Assembly: GCA_008638375.1 (NCBI GenBank) | Contig: CM018046.1 | Coordinates: forward strand, 44,105,706-44,169,705 | Reading direction: 5' to 3' | DNA length: 64,000 nucleotides | Source: Nyssa sinensis | Taxonomy: Eukaryota > Streptophyta > Magnoliopsida > Cornales > Nyssaceae | In this document: piece by piece, positions 38,901 through 50,480 of the stretch | How positions within the stretch are numbered: the stretch's first letter is position 1 | Layout of the letters: every line of letters begins with the position of its first letter | Position numbers and translations under genes: made by a program | Notes under the pieces: model-generated | Seen by the model: the letters and a program-made list of their open reading frames with translations, nothing else | What the model was told of the DNA's origin: nothing | Databases searched by the model: none

Positions 38901-41900
38901 CATCAACTATGAGATCACGACCACCAACAGATATATTGAAGTTCTCCATATGGATATCCTTGACAACTGGTCCACTAACATTGCCATCATGATTTATACA
39001 TACAACAGGCATTCCTGCTTTGGCTGCTTCCATTTCTGCTAAATGCATTTGGTACTCTGCCTGTACAATCAGGTGAGACGATTGATACAAAAGAAAGCAA
39101 GAACAAGTTAACCTATCCCCTGGTTATGACAACATCAATAAGTAATGGCGCAGCTCAAAACATTGTCAACTTAATCAATATCTCAGCAGAACATGGCCAA
39201 ACAGTGGGTTGAAAAAATCCCCAGTTTGATAGTCTCAAGCTTGGACAGAGTGCCCAGTACCATAATCATGTCAACCATTACAGACATCATTTGATCAAAT
39301 ATAGTTGATCAAATGACTACCTAAATGACATATTTGCATCTTATTATTTGGAAAAAAAATTTACCTCTCTTTGGCGCTCGTCCTTCCTCTTTCTCCTTTC
39401 AAGCTTCATCCGGTCACGTTCAGATAGTACAGGACCATCCATCACCTCAGGCTTCTTCTTTGGAACTTCCTCTTCATCCATTCCATCATACATTCTCAAT
39501 GGTGCTGCAAGGCTTCTCACTGTTGGTTTAGCTTTAACTAACCCATGCTTTCCAAATTTATCAGACAGTTTGTTGCAAACCTACCACAAAGTTCAGAAAC
39601 AATAACAATTCAGAAAAAGAGAGAGAGAGAGAAGCTTATTTCGCAGAATCAATATTGTGTAAGACAAAACTTGCTTATAAAAATTTCCATTCCTAGTTTA
39701 TTTGGTCACTAAGACAAGGGGGCCCTATGTCGCCTTGGTTCCATCATATAATTTATCGGTACCATCATTTAACTGATGACTTCAGCAACGATGCCCTTCC
39801 AAAAAGGATAGGCGCGGGCTTACTTGCCAACAACTCCACCCAAAATCCCCACTCCCCGAAAATTTTTGAAATAGAATTCGCAGGAGGGCCCGCCCACCAA
39901 AGAACCAGGTCTCTGATCTCAATGAAGGAAAGTTAGGCATAAGTGATGAAGAAAAGAAAGTGACTATCAACATAGTGCCTATAAGGTTTGGAGCACTGCA
40001 ACCAGACTTTATACCTGTCAAAGAGATGGATCCTCTGGACACCGAAGTTCGGTTTTTATCTTAGTCGTGGATTGTCTCTCTTTAGACTAAAAGATCTACC
40101 AAAGAACCTTGCTTCCCAATTTCATCCCAAATGCAAGAATGAAGAAACTTAATACAACCCATCTTAGTGTTGTGTCTCTCTTGTACATAGTACCAAAGAA
40201 CCAGGTCGTGGATTGTCTCTCTTGTTGTTTGCTAGAGGGGTATGGATTCTATTAAGACTAATTACAATTGTGTAGCATGATGTTCTCAAAGCCACAGGAT
40301 TGTCTACAAATAAGGATAAGAGAATTTTCTTTTTTCTGTGGAGGTATCACTGAAGATGTTGAGGAAAATATCCAAAGGTTAGAGGTTTGAGGAGGAACAA
40401 ATTCTAGTGAAATATCTAGGTACTCCACTTACCACTTTCAAGCTAAGCTTCAGGAACCATGTTCCTTTGATTGATAAGATCACTGCTAGAATTCACAACT
40501 GGATTCAGAGATTTCTCAATTACGCAGTAAGGTAACAGCAAATTCAATCACTTGTGTTCAATTTGCTCAAGTGCTTTGGTGCAACATCTTCCAAAGGAAG
40601 TCATCAAAGAAATTAGAAAGGGATGCAGATCCTTTCTCTGGTCAGGTTCGGAGCTCAATAATAAAAGAGCCCAGTAGTGTGGGAAGCTCTTTCTAATCCC
40701 AAAGCTGAGAGAAGGCTGGGGGTTAGGAGAATGGAAGAGTGAAACAAGGCAGCTATGATGAAGAACCTACGGGTTATTACCACCAAGGCTGACACATTGG
40801 GAGGCCCTCTGCAGATTGCACCTTTGCATCAGACTACGTGGTTCCAAGACCATATCCCTTACCAGTCTTTCATTATCTGGCTCGCTTCAGGGTAACCTCA
40901 AGGCCAAAACAATCATTAACGGGCCTCATTGTCTTTTCTGTCAGCGAGAACCAGAGAACTTACAGCACCTTTTTTTTTTGATAAGTAAGAAGTATATATT
41001 AAGAAGCCCAAGAAGGGCAAAAGGGCAAAAACTCCAAAAAGCTTTACATCGGTCTTAAAGACCCCAAAAAGTCAACAAAAGAAGAGACATTTACAGGGAA
41101 AGCCTCTTTGGCCAAAAAAAATAATAAACGCAAAAAAACATCTTTAAGATAAAGAGTAGGAAGCTCCCGATCTTCAAAGACACGATTGTTCATTTCGTTC
41201 CAAAGGCACCACAAGAGACAAATGGGGGCCAGTCTCCAAATTCTCTTAATTTCTTTAGGAATGATGCACCCTTCCCACGCCAACAGAAGGTCTTTGACGG
41301 AGCCTGACATGACCCATAAGAAGCCAAACATGGCAAGAAAAAGGTTTCAGCAGCTCCAAGGGACTTGACAGTGAATGAGAGCGTGATCCACTCTTTTTTC
41401 GTCATTCTTACAAAAATAGCATCTGCTAGTTAAAAGAAAACCTCTCTTCTTCATATTTTTCGCAGTTAAAATGGCCTTCCAAGAAGCTTCCTAAGCGAAG
41501 AATGAGGCTTTGCGAGGAGCTTTTGAATGCCAAGTGAGCTTCCAAGGAAAGAGAGTACCTTCAAAAACAAACAAACTCTTGTAAAAAGAGCTAACAAAAA
41601 AGGATAACTTATCCGGCATCCAAATCATCTTATCTTTTCTATCTTCCACTACCCGAAAATTTTTTATGTGACTTAGAAATGAGTCTACCTCCTCAAGCTC
41701 TCAATCAAAGAAGTCTCTTCTACAAAATGGAGTCCAAACAAATGTATTCCCAATGCTCACCATATACTCGCTAACCCAAGCCGACTTGTTGGTAGCCAAA
41801 CTGTATAGCCTTGAGAATTTCACCTTCAACGGCACAGCCCCACTCCAAACATCATCCCAAAATTTCACCCAGTCACCCTTTTCGATAATAAACCTACATC

Positions 41901-44900
41901 TTTCCTTAAAAAATCTCCATTCTCTTCTAATGTATCCCCAGAGACCACAACCCATCGGCCCGTCCACGCTGCCTAAACACCAGCCCCCATTATCACACCC
42001 ATACTTGGACACAATGATCTCCTTCCAAAGATCCTTATCACTTTCACCAAATTTCCATAACCATTTCCCTAAGAAAGCTTGAAGATTCTCAAGTCCTTCA
42101 CCCCTAGGCCCCCTAGAGATAGAGGCTTCATGATTTTATCCCACGCCACTAGGTGAATTTTCCTGCAGTCTCCCTCGTGGCCGCAAAGAAAGTCTCTTAG
42201 AATCTTCTCCAGTCTTCTGCTCACTGTTTTCGGAATTAGGAAAATGGACACGAAATAGGTGGGGAGATCGGCCAAAGTGCTTTTAACAAGAGTAAGCCTG
42301 CCTCCTTTAGAAAGGAGTTGGCCTTTCCAGCCTCACAACTTGCTATGAAACCTCTCAACTACAGGATCCCAAACCCCAATGGATCTCGCATGAGCTCCCA
42401 ACGGAAGACCTAAGTAAGTCGAGGGGAAACAACCCACTTTACAGCCCAAAGTGTTGGCTAAAAGATCCATCCCCTGAATTGCCCCCACCGGAGTAATGCT
42501 GTTTTTAGCAAGATTAATTCTCAGACCTGACACAACCTTAAAACACACGAGAATGCATCGGATAAAGCGAAGCTGGCGCACTGTGGGGTCACAAAAGATG
42601 ATGGTATCGTCAGCGAATAAAAGGTGGGAAACGACAGCGCATCCACCCCTTCTTGCCCCCCCTAAAAGCCTTTGATGAGGCCAACCTCATCAGCCCAGCA
42701 CATGAAGCGACTCAAAACCTCCATAGCAATTACGAAAAGAAAAGGAGATAGGGGATCCCCCTGTCTCAAACCTCTAGACGAACGAAAGAAGCCTGCAGGG
42801 AATCCGTTGACGAGGACCAAGAAAGAAACTGTGGATACGCACGACTAGATCCACTTCCTCCACTTGTCCCCAAAACTCATCTTTGCCAACATACCCAGCA
42901 AGAAGCTCCAGTTAACATGATCAAAAGCCTTTTCAATATCCAACTTGCAAACCAACCCTTTCCTTTTCTGCTTTATCCTAGAGTCGATACATTCATTAGC
43001 AATGAGAGCCGCATCCAGAATCTGTCTACCCTCCACAAAAGCGTTTTGACTGGGAGAAATGTTACTACCCATAATCTTCTTTAATCCTAAGGAAAGAACC
43101 TTAGCGATCAGCTTACAAACACTGCTTACCAGGCTTATGGGGCGAAAGTCTTTAATGCTAGCAACTCCCTCCTTTTTAGGGATGATGGCAATGAAAGAAG
43201 TATTGAGGCTTCGCTCAAAACCCCCTCCCTATGGAAGCTCCCAAACACCGCCATCACATCCACTTTCAGCATAATTCAACATTTTTTAAAGAAGGTCATA
43301 GTGAACCCGTCTGGGCCTGGAGCTTTATCCCCGTTGCATGCCTCTAAGGCTCTCTCCACTTCATCCTCCAAGAAGGGAGACTCCAAGTTAGAGGCTTCTT
43401 CCCTGTTCAGGCTTTTCAAGAAAATATCCTCCACTCCAGGTCTCCAGTTTCACGGCTCTAAGTAAAGTCTAGAAAAGAAATCAACAATTCCCCTTCTGAT
43501 TGGCTCCTCCTCAGTGAGAACTTGATCATCAATAACAATAGAGGAGATTATGTTCTTCCTGTAGTGAGATGAAGCCATTTTGTGAAAGAACTTTGTGTTG
43601 CGATCACCCTCTTTAAGCCAGACGGCCCACGATTTCTGCCTCCAAGAGATTTCTTCCATCTTAAGAATCTGCCCAATTTGACCCTTTGGGCCTTCTCTCT
43701 CTACCCTTTTTTCAGTAGAGATGGATCTCATTTGATCTTCCTTGTCCAACTCCAACAAATTATTCAAAATAGACTGCTTCCGTTCTTGAATAAGACCGAA
43801 GACCTCACGATTCCATGTTTTGAGGTCTTCTTTAAGGAGTTTCAGTTATCTGGCAATGCAGAAACTTGGAGATCCAGTCACAACATAAGACTCCCACCAA
43901 TTTCTCACCAGGTCCACAAAACCTGCACTTTCTAGCCACGTGTTTTCAAATCTAAAGGGACTCTTTCCTACGCTAAAACCTCCACAAGACAGCATGATCA
44001 GGTGATGATCAGAACAAGGCCATGGCAGACACTTTTGGGATATACCTAGAAAGTTATCCTCCCATTGGTACAACACCAGGAATCTATCCAATCTTGACAT
44101 AGCTGACTACTGACCTCCTCTGGACCAGGTGAATCTCCCTCCCTCCAACGATAAGTCCACAAGACTTTGAGAGTTTATAAACTCGTTGAAGCTTCTCATA
44201 GCCGAGGTCAGCCTTTCACCCCCACCCTCTCATCTGGGCTCCGCACAACATTAAAGTCCCCCCCAAAGCACCAGGGGATTTGCCAAGAAGGGAACACAAC
44301 CTGCAGCTCATCCCAGAAAGTACTTCTAACACCATCAACAACTGGCCCATACACGCCACAAAAGCCCCACACCAGAGAATTAGGGAACCAGACTAAGCTT
44401 GCAGGAGATAGAGAATTCACCCACTCTTTGCTCAATACTGGTAACCAATCTGGAGTCCCAGGCTACCAAAATACTTCCTGCAGAGCCTTGGGCATTCAAA
44501 GCAGCCCACTTGATCCATCTGGATCCCTAAATGGATCGAACAAAACTCCTCGAAATACTTTCCATTTTGATTTCCTGAAGGCAGATTACAGTTAGCTTCC
44601 ATACATGCAATAAGCCTTTGATAACTGCACGCTTGTCTGGGTCATTTAACCCCCGCACATTCCAAGACAAAATTTTTACATTCATAAGACAAGGTAAGGT
44701 TAGAAACTGTCGATGCCTTCTACCAAGGCCACCGCCGATTTGCTGCCCCCATAGTTGACCGAACAGGACAGCTCTTTCATAACTCTTTTCAGTCTTTTTG
44801 CTGATTTATCCTCCCTGCCTTTCTCCGAGGCATTACTAGAGTAGGGCCGAGCATTGCACATTACTATGTCTCTGAATAATTCTATCAATCGATCCTCAAA

Positions 44901-47900
44901 ACCAGCGCAGGGGACCCCTAGCAACTTACTGACCTTCCCCAATTTCCTGAGAACCCACCCATCTGATAATCTCTGTTGATGGCAGTATAGGTCAGTTGGA
45001 TACTCCTCTTCATTCTGGGGCGAACCATTCTGATACCCCTCCGGTAGAACAACTGCCAGCGGATTATAGTCCTCCGCATTTTCTGCGATTTCCTGATGCC
45101 GCAATTCCATTTCCCCCCCTGGTCGACTGGACAAAACAACATGTCCTGAACTAATACCAGTTCTTCTTCTGCTGCGAAAGAGCTTCCTGCGACCGTGTCA
45201 ATTTGGAGAACGTCCTTGAAGAAACTGCTTTCCAAACACTGGAGGAACTCGCGTTCATCCAACATACTGCTATGGTCTGAGTCTTGCCATTCTGAAATAT
45301 CGCCTGCTTGAGCTGCCGGAGTCACCTCTCTTTCCTTTTCCTTTTTCTTTCCCTTCGCAACTTCCATGGCTTCTTCTGCAACTGCTTCAGTTGCATTCTC
45401 ACAAGCGCTCCCATTTTCGTTCCTTCCGTTGGCTGCCAATAATTTAGCTGATGGATTGGACTATGTCTTTTTATTTCTTGTAAAAGGATTGCGCCCTGAA
45501 TTGAGCTCGGTATCCTTTGAAGGGAACAGAGGCTTGCTCTTGTTGGATTGGCGCCCCCAAACTGGGCTCAGTCTCATCGGGTTGGGCCGTACCATTCTAG
45601 CCCTTGTAACTTCCGGTGGTTTGGGCCCATAAGGTCCTTTCCTTATGCATTCCCCCCTTTAGTAACCCCCCAGGCCTGAAAGAGTGGCCCAAGCCTCTTT
45701 TAAATCCTCCAGCCATTTGAGGTTAGCCTAGCCTAGTCGGCCCAACACGGAGCGCGGGTTTATTGACGAACCCCGCATAGCCCCACGATCTCAACTCTTC
45801 TGGAATCTTCTTACCATTGACACCAGTCTGTACTTCCTGCCTTGAGGATTTGAAATTTGAATGTTGCTTACGAGGAGAATCGTTAAACATTCGATGATCG
45901 CCACGTGTCCCTGCCCTGTCAGTCTCGTTTTTGGAGCTCAACCGCACCCCTAGCGCGTGGAGTCCCTTCTCTGTGCCTCTGTCTCTTCTCCTTGCCGCTG
46001 CAACTTCCAGCCACCGTGACTCAGAATCGAAGCATGTCGGACCAACTTCCGACCAGACCGGAATAGAGAAAGACCATTTTCCACATTTGATATTGAAAGA
46101 CGCAGGAACATTCTCCGGGCGACCTCTTACCAGAATTCTTGCTCATCTCAGGTGACGGCGCTCGGCCATGTCCTCACCTGCTATAATAAACTCACCGCAT
46201 CGTTCCCCAAAAGCTCAGAAAATTTCCATACTCCACAAGAATGCTAGAAGGCCCATAATCCGAAGCCAAATTAAACCATTGTCATCCATCCCCGAGCAGC
46301 AGCCCGATGGGGACCAAGGCTTAAGAGTCACTGCCAGCCCTTCAAATTTCCATAACGGCCTTTGGAGAATCCTTCTGGCCTCTTCTTCCGACGGCAACTC
46401 GAATAGGAACCAAGCCCCATTCAGATCTAGCACATTCAAGCTAGCTTGAATCCCCTAATTTTTTAGAGCCCATCTCTAGATCTTCGTCTTGTCTGGGACT
46501 GGGGTATTCAGATCTCTGAATCTACCGATTAAGCAGCGGCGGAGATATTGTAGGCAGGCTGCCACATGAGTCCAAGTGAACCTCAAAATCTTTCCGAGCA
46601 TTTGCTGGTTTCGATTCCACCATAATAGGCTCCGAAGGCTGATCGCCGATTCTGCAGACTTCCAAATAAGTCCCCTGATGGATCTTGGGATTTCTTGCCT
46701 TAGATAAACCTAACGTCTTGAAGGCCTAAGCATAAATTGCCCAACCCCCTTTTGCAAGGTCTTCTGACAGGAATAAAAGGCGAATCCCTCGCTGCGATCG
46801 TCCTTCCATTCTTACTGAAATTTCCTCTGTGATTTGAACCTTTCCACAGGAATAAACTTCTGTTTTTCCCATGCACTCCAATGGGAAACACAACTCTTCT
46901 TTTGCCTATTGAAAGAGCCTCTAGAGTGTTGCAAATCCATTTCAGCTCCCACCGTAGTACCCATATCTTCCTTACCACACCTGGACCTCTTTCAATGATT
47001 TGGAAGAGTTCACCCGACCCATCTGCTTCCTTCAATACATCAAAGGATTTGTCTCCGATTTGGGCGAACATGCTTTTTGATTGTTACCACAGTGTAGTTT
47101 GCAAAACACCATCAGCTTCATCCATTGCATTCCGGTTGTTCGTCGATGAGTTGTAGGAGTTCAAATGCAATAAAGAGTGTATGTCATATATTTTCGAAGC
47201 TTGATCATATCATATTTTTTCTTGTCTTGCCACTCATCCATTTCAGTTACATTTATCTTATGGACATCTTCCTTGACTGGCTATCACTTACAGCACCTAT
47301 TCTTTGAATGTGCAATTGTGTATTCCCAAAGGAAGTTCAGAGGTTTATTCGGTAAAATCAGGTTTCATTAGGGATTCGGCTTGGGATGAGAAGGTCAAAT
47401 GGACGGTGCGCCGGTGACTCGTCTTAATAATTCTGAGTTTATGAAAAATAAAAGCTTCCTTTGCTGCAACAGTCTATCATCTGTGGAGCAAGAGGAATAA
47501 TAGAGTTTTCAGGAACTCATATTTCCCTAGGGAAGAAATTGTGGCTCCAATTATTGATGATGTCAGAGCCAGAAAGAATCACAAGATGAAGAACATTGAA
47601 GATATGGCTTGATAGAAAGACTGCTAACTTATCAAAGAAAAAAAGACTTCGTGCTAATTGGGTTATTGGTTATCATTCAAGAGGCTTCATGCTCGTTGGG
47701 CTATTATTACTCACTCTCTGTAATACAACCGAATTAAAGTGTAAATGGATTAACCAACTTAACCTACCAACTCATCCCACCCCCAAAAATATACAAGTAC
47801 AAATAATTGGATGATCAATACTTATGGTTTTTTTGCCAATGATAGAGGGGGGTTAGGAACAGTGGTCAGAGACTGCGAGGATCACATGCTAAAAGCTTTT

Positions 47901-48866
47901 GCATTCACTGAAGGTCCGAAATCAGCGATCTAACATGAACTATGTGCCATTGATAAGGGGCTGGGGATTGCCAAACAGCTAAACCTTAGCAACATTATTG
48001 TTGCTAGAGACTCTATGATGGCAAAGCATCCTGAAGAGGATAATTCAACCTACAGAAGGGAGAGTTGATATTTTTCACTCTTGTAAATTTATACATGTTT
48101 ATAGGGAAACTAACTCTGTAGCTGATTATATAAAAGCTTTAAGTGATAGTATGTTATTTTGTTTTTGACAGTCATGAACTTCCCTCTGGTGTACTTCAGC
48201 TGATAGAAGACCATGCCAGGGGATGTACTAGTTTATCTATTATAGAAGCTAAATATCTATAATATTTTACTCTTTACCCACTAATTACGTAGGAAAAGAG
48301 ACATAAACCAAAATTTTGAATCCATCTTTCATTCTTGACACTGAAGTTTACTCAACTGTGGGGAAACACAAGCATTCACTTACTTTTAACTCGTTAATTG
48401 TTTCAGAAGCAGAACGTCATAAAAGTCAAGAATTAAAATTTTCCTTGCTTTTTTATCCTTCAATTTTCCAAGCGACAAACCGAATTAATCAACTGTCCGA
48501 TGTTATGTTACGAGACAATTCAAAGCCCTAATAAAGGCAAAAAGTTTCGATGCATTACAATCATATGTTCCTTGATTCGAAGTGAAATTAAAATTAGGTA
48601 AAAATAATTCATTTGAATCGAAATGAAAACAAAATTAGATGAATAATTTGATTAATTCATACCGAACGACATTCGGAATGATCGGTTACGCAACCGGAAT
48701 CAACGAGTAACTCTCCAATGGCGTCGAAAGCGCCTTCACCTTCGACGCCGAAATCGAAGTCTTCGTCGGCAAGGACATTCACTATGTAGTCGATGATTGG
48801 CTGATCCAAATCTTGAGCTCTCCGACCTAATACTTCGTATACAACAGTGCTCGCCACCTCCGTCAT
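24636..48866 (-). CDS. ABCF3: ABC transporter F family protein (ABCF3/GCN3-like), 18 exons over 24 kb, frameshifted
   Basis: Exons in gene order: 48866-48663, 39580-39365, 39060-38868, 37000-36792, 36660-36502, 36097-35969, 35859-35758, 35649-35503, 34378-34316, 34019-33973, 33789-33729, 33460-33378, 33053-32959, 30572-30486, 25848-25761, 25458-25373, 24920-24858, 24758-24636. Phases agree throughout. The product would be about 717 residues, close to Arabidopsis ABCF3, from MTEVAST to ILQSS. It is a soluble twin-ATPase with no membrane segments. ABC1 has Walker [10 protein letters not shown] (about residue 208), signature FSGGW, Walker B MLLLDEPT and H-loop [11 protein letters not shown]2 has [22 protein letters not shown] and VSHDE. 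ABC-F/GCN20-type proteins act in translation control with the ribosome or GCN1. Exon 11 has one extra base (around 33759-33763; GACTGACAGACC where GACGACAGACC is expected), giving TGA after EFPTPD and losing ABC2. It is either a real null allele or an assembly error. A start 12 bases further upstream (48878) is possible, but MTEVAS matches the family. Confidence 0.9.
26080..28500 (+). pseudogene. Ty3/gypsy retrotransposon gag-protease remnant in ABCF3 intron 14
   Basis: The remnant lies in the 4.6-kb intron between ABCF3 exons 14 and 15, antisense to the gene. Translation in shifting frames gives a Retrotrans_gag-like stretch (about 27380-27700: [28 protein letters not shown]), a decayed zinc knuckle (CFLCDGPH, about 27897-27925) and an aspartic-protease-like segment (28127-28400: [26 protein letters not shown]). 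The usual DTGAT active-site motif is degraded to EMEAT and stops interrupt all parts. A possible gag N-terminal piece lies at 26231-26416, separated by a TATCGG-rich insertion (about 26480-27260). No reverse transcriptase or integrase is visible. The region 28600-29300 may be LTR-derived but borders are unclear. Confidence 0.65.
26480..27260. mobile_element. TATCGG-rich probable DNA-transposon relic
   Basis: Repeated GTATCGG/TATCGGC words lie at both ends (AGTATCGGGATATCCC near 26528 and TGTATCGGTATGCGTATCGGCTGATACGG split around 27117-27145), with AT-rich DNA between. The relic separates two pieces of the gypsy gag ruin. Exact terminal repeats could not be fixed. Confidence 0.4.
28600..30170. 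other. Intronic DNA, possible LTR-derived, no gene
   Basis: The stretch lies within ABCF3 intron 14. The part at 28600-29300 follows the gypsy remnant and has LTR-like non-coding character. From 29300 the sequence is AT-rich with no recognised element. A short (TA)n run lies at 29627-29642. Confidence 0.4.
30840..31772. mobile_element. TATCGT-rich element with imperfect inverted ends in ABCF3 intron 13
   Basis: The left end CATAGTTGTCGAAACGTAT and the right end, read on the minus strand, CATAATTGTTAGTATGTTACG are imperfect inverted repeats. Dense GTATCG/CGTATCG words lie just inside the left end and around 31620-31755 at the right end. The 930-bp interior is AT-rich and non-coding. A poly(C) tract follows at 31844-31861. 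Likely a non-autonomous DNA transposon; no clear target-site duplication. Confidence 0.5.
37061..37194. repeat. 67-bp tandem duplication in ABCF3 intron 3
   Basis: Two adjacent 67-bp copies starting TACAACTAGAGAACAA and ending CTCAATAAAAGCT differ at a single base (AAAAAT versus AAGAAT). The near identity implies a recent duplication. It lies 60 bases inside the intron from exon 4 and does not alter a splice site. Confidence 0.9.
37742..38671. mobile_element. 930-bp inverted-repeat DNA element in ABCF3 intron 3
   Basis: A perfect 20-bp terminal inverted repeat is present: AAGGATCAAAATTTCGTTTC at 37742-37761 and its exact complement at 38652-38671. Subterminal regions are packed with GGAAAC/TTTCGG words in inverted arrangement. 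Flanks ATTATGAAA (left) and ATAATGAAA (right) look like a 9-bp target-site duplication with one mismatch, as for Mutator-like elements, allowing one or two extra terminal bases. There is no coding sequence. Confidence 0.8.
40290..40957 (+). pseudogene. Older LINE, left part (reverse-transcriptase end to zf-RVT)
   Basis: Translated plus-strand pieces resemble the C-terminal reverse-transcriptase region of plant LINEs ([27 protein letters not shown]), then the zf-RVT zinc-binding region ([14 protein letters not shown]). Frames are broken by several stops and indels. The sequence is cut at 40958-40970 by the younger LINE and resumes at 47286. It lies antisense in ABCF3 intron 1. Confidence 0.75.
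40958..40970. repeat. LINE target-site duplication, left copy
   Basis: ACTTACAGCACCT, identical to 47286-47298. In the older LINE it encodes the LQHL of the zinc-binding region, so the duplication interrupts a recognisable reading frame. Confidence 0.9.
40971..47285 (-). mobile_element. 6.3-kb non-LTR retrotransposon (LINE), inactive, inserted in the older LINE
   Basis: The element lies between exact 13-bp copies of ACTTACAGCACCT (40958-40970 and 47286-47298). Its 3' end is a 9-base A tail (plus-strand T run 40971-40979) preceded by CTTATC, typical of plant LINE tails. Domains from 5' to 3' on the minus strand: ORF1-like and DUF4283-like region (47071-46215), a linker, AP-type endonuclease (about 44600-43850: [26 protein letters not shown]), reverse transcriptase (about 43770-42070: [29 protein letters not shown] at 42603-42617, YLGLPLGA), and zf-RVT tail (41405-41044). 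Many frameshifts and stops make it non-functional. Being nearly complete with an exact duplication, it is a comparatively young insertion. It is co-oriented with ABCF3 and sits in its first intron. Confidence 0.88.
47286..47298. repeat. LINE target-site duplication, right copy
   Basis: An exact copy of 40958-40970, marking the 5' border of the minus-strand LINE. Confidence 0.9.
47299..48250 (+). pseudogene. Older LINE, right part (zf-RVT rest and RNase H-like tail)
   Basis: The frame resumes with [10 protein letters not shown], continuing the zf-RVT region cut at 40957. It is followed by a W-x-x-R-N-N-R-V-F box (about 47480-47515) and a type-1 RNase H-like region (about 47840-48020: [25 protein letters not shown]). 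Stops and frameshifts are frequent. The 3' end lies somewhere before exon 1 of ABCF3 at 48663. Confidence 0.7.
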
Positions 48867-49110
48867 CTCTGCATGCAAAGTTCAGAGACAGATGGGTTTG
48901 ACGACCTCAACTCACTCACAAGTGAGCCGCAAGAGCCAACACAACGATGAGGGAACAACTTCTCTCTCTAAAACTCGCACTGCCTGAACTATATAGTTTA
49001 TATAGCCTGTGTGTTTGTTGTAAACTTGAATTGGGATAAACCACGACGTCGTGGGTTTTCCCCGAACCATATTTGTTTTTTCAAGCCGAAACGATGTCGT
49101 ACTTCTTTGG
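48867..49110 (-). promoter_or_regulatory. ABCF3 promoter and leader with ACGT palindrome
   Basis: A 14-bp perfect palindrome CCACGACGTCGTGG lies at 49041-49054, about 175 bases upstream of the ATG. It centres on GACGTC, the C-box core bound by plant bZIP factors. A related AAACGATGTCGT lies at about 49087-49098. The leader holds CTCTCTCT-type tracts around 48960. Function is inferred from motif only. Confidence 0.45.
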
Positions 49111-49809
49111 GGGATGGATTTTCACTTGGGTTTTAAGCTGCGTTTCGGAGCAATCATAAATGCAGGTTTGATTTTGTTTGATTTAACGGAGTAAAAGTAA
49201 TATTTGATTTAAGTATTTAAGTAAATTCTTAAACATTTACTCAGTAGTTATCAAATGGAAATATTTATTAAATTTTATAATAAATTTGATTAGTTTAATG
49301 AAAAAAAATTAAATTTATCAACTTAATTTAAATTGTAATTTAATAAAAAAATTATGTTCAATAAATGTGGTTTAAGTTCCATCTAAATAGTCTCAAAATT
49401 AATTAAAATTGATTTAATTTCTCAATATATATTAAATTGTTATGAACTGTTGATCCAAACAATTTTTAATAAATCGCCTCAATGGAGTTCAATTTTGATC
49501 AACTTTCTTTCTTAGACAATTAAAAATTGATCAAAAATTAATCAGTTTATGATTTAAAATTGATCAAAAATCAATGTGAATTGTCTAAGAAAGAAAATTG
49601 TTAATGTTATGAAAGAAAGAAGTGAATGAAAATTATGTTGCAAATTTTGGGCCTTGTTGTGTTATTGTTGATCATGTCCCAAGTGTGTCGTCAGATAGAC
49701 CTCAATGGAGTTCTTAATCAAGCTTAATTCAAATAAATGAAGTTTTTAAAGACTTTGGAAATGAGACAAAATCTATGAAGTTAAGCGAATAATAACTAAA
49801 AGAGGATTA

Positions 49810-50480
49810 AAGGCGTTAATTTTTAACACGATACAATAACACGACTTGAACCAGACACGTAATTAAGGAGTTTGGGTTGAGTTTATATGGGTTCGGGTTA
49901 CAAACGGGTCAACCCGTTTAACACGATTAATAAACGTGTCGTGTTCGGGTTGATCCGTTTAACATGAAATAACCCATTTAATTATTCGTGTCAAACTCGT
50001 TTAATACAAACTCGCCTAACCCGTCTGACCCATTTATTACTCATATAAGTAAGATTAGTTTTGCAAATTACATCCAAACAAAAACCCTAATGAATTTTAG
50101 ATTTTAAAACCTACTCTCAATTAAAAATGATTATTATCACTATAATGTGTTAAAAATGAATGAATTGAATTTTATCTAGTAATTTTATTACGAAAATAGG
50201 TTTTACAATTTAAATGGGGTCGTGTTATTCGTGTTTTAACATAACCTGTCTAATAACAGGTTATACAGGTCGTGTTGTGTTATTCAGTGTTTTAACATGA
50301 CTTTTTTAATAAACGAGTTATATGGATCGTGTCATGTCATCTATGTATTATACAAGTCATGTTAGCGTTGAAGCAAATTGACACAATTAATTAATCATGT
50401 TAGTGTTCGGATCAATTCTATATAATATAATATTTTTACCTTAACACGATACAACACGACACAATTGACACCCGTAAAAA
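49810..50480. mobile_element. ACACGA/TCGTGT-rich non-autonomous element
   Basis: TAACACGATACAA occurs in direct orientation near both ends (49824-49836 and 50442-50454). The interior carries many CGTGTT, CGGGTT and AACCCGTTTAA words in both orientations. The right end CAATTGACACCCGTAA resembles the GGGTGTCAAT termini of widespread plant hAT-like elements. The left terminus is not clear. Confidence 0.45.

Noticed and set aside
44918..45439. Independent 173-codon minus-strand gene
   Set aside because: It lies inside the LINE between the ORF1-like region and the endonuclease, and is part of that element.
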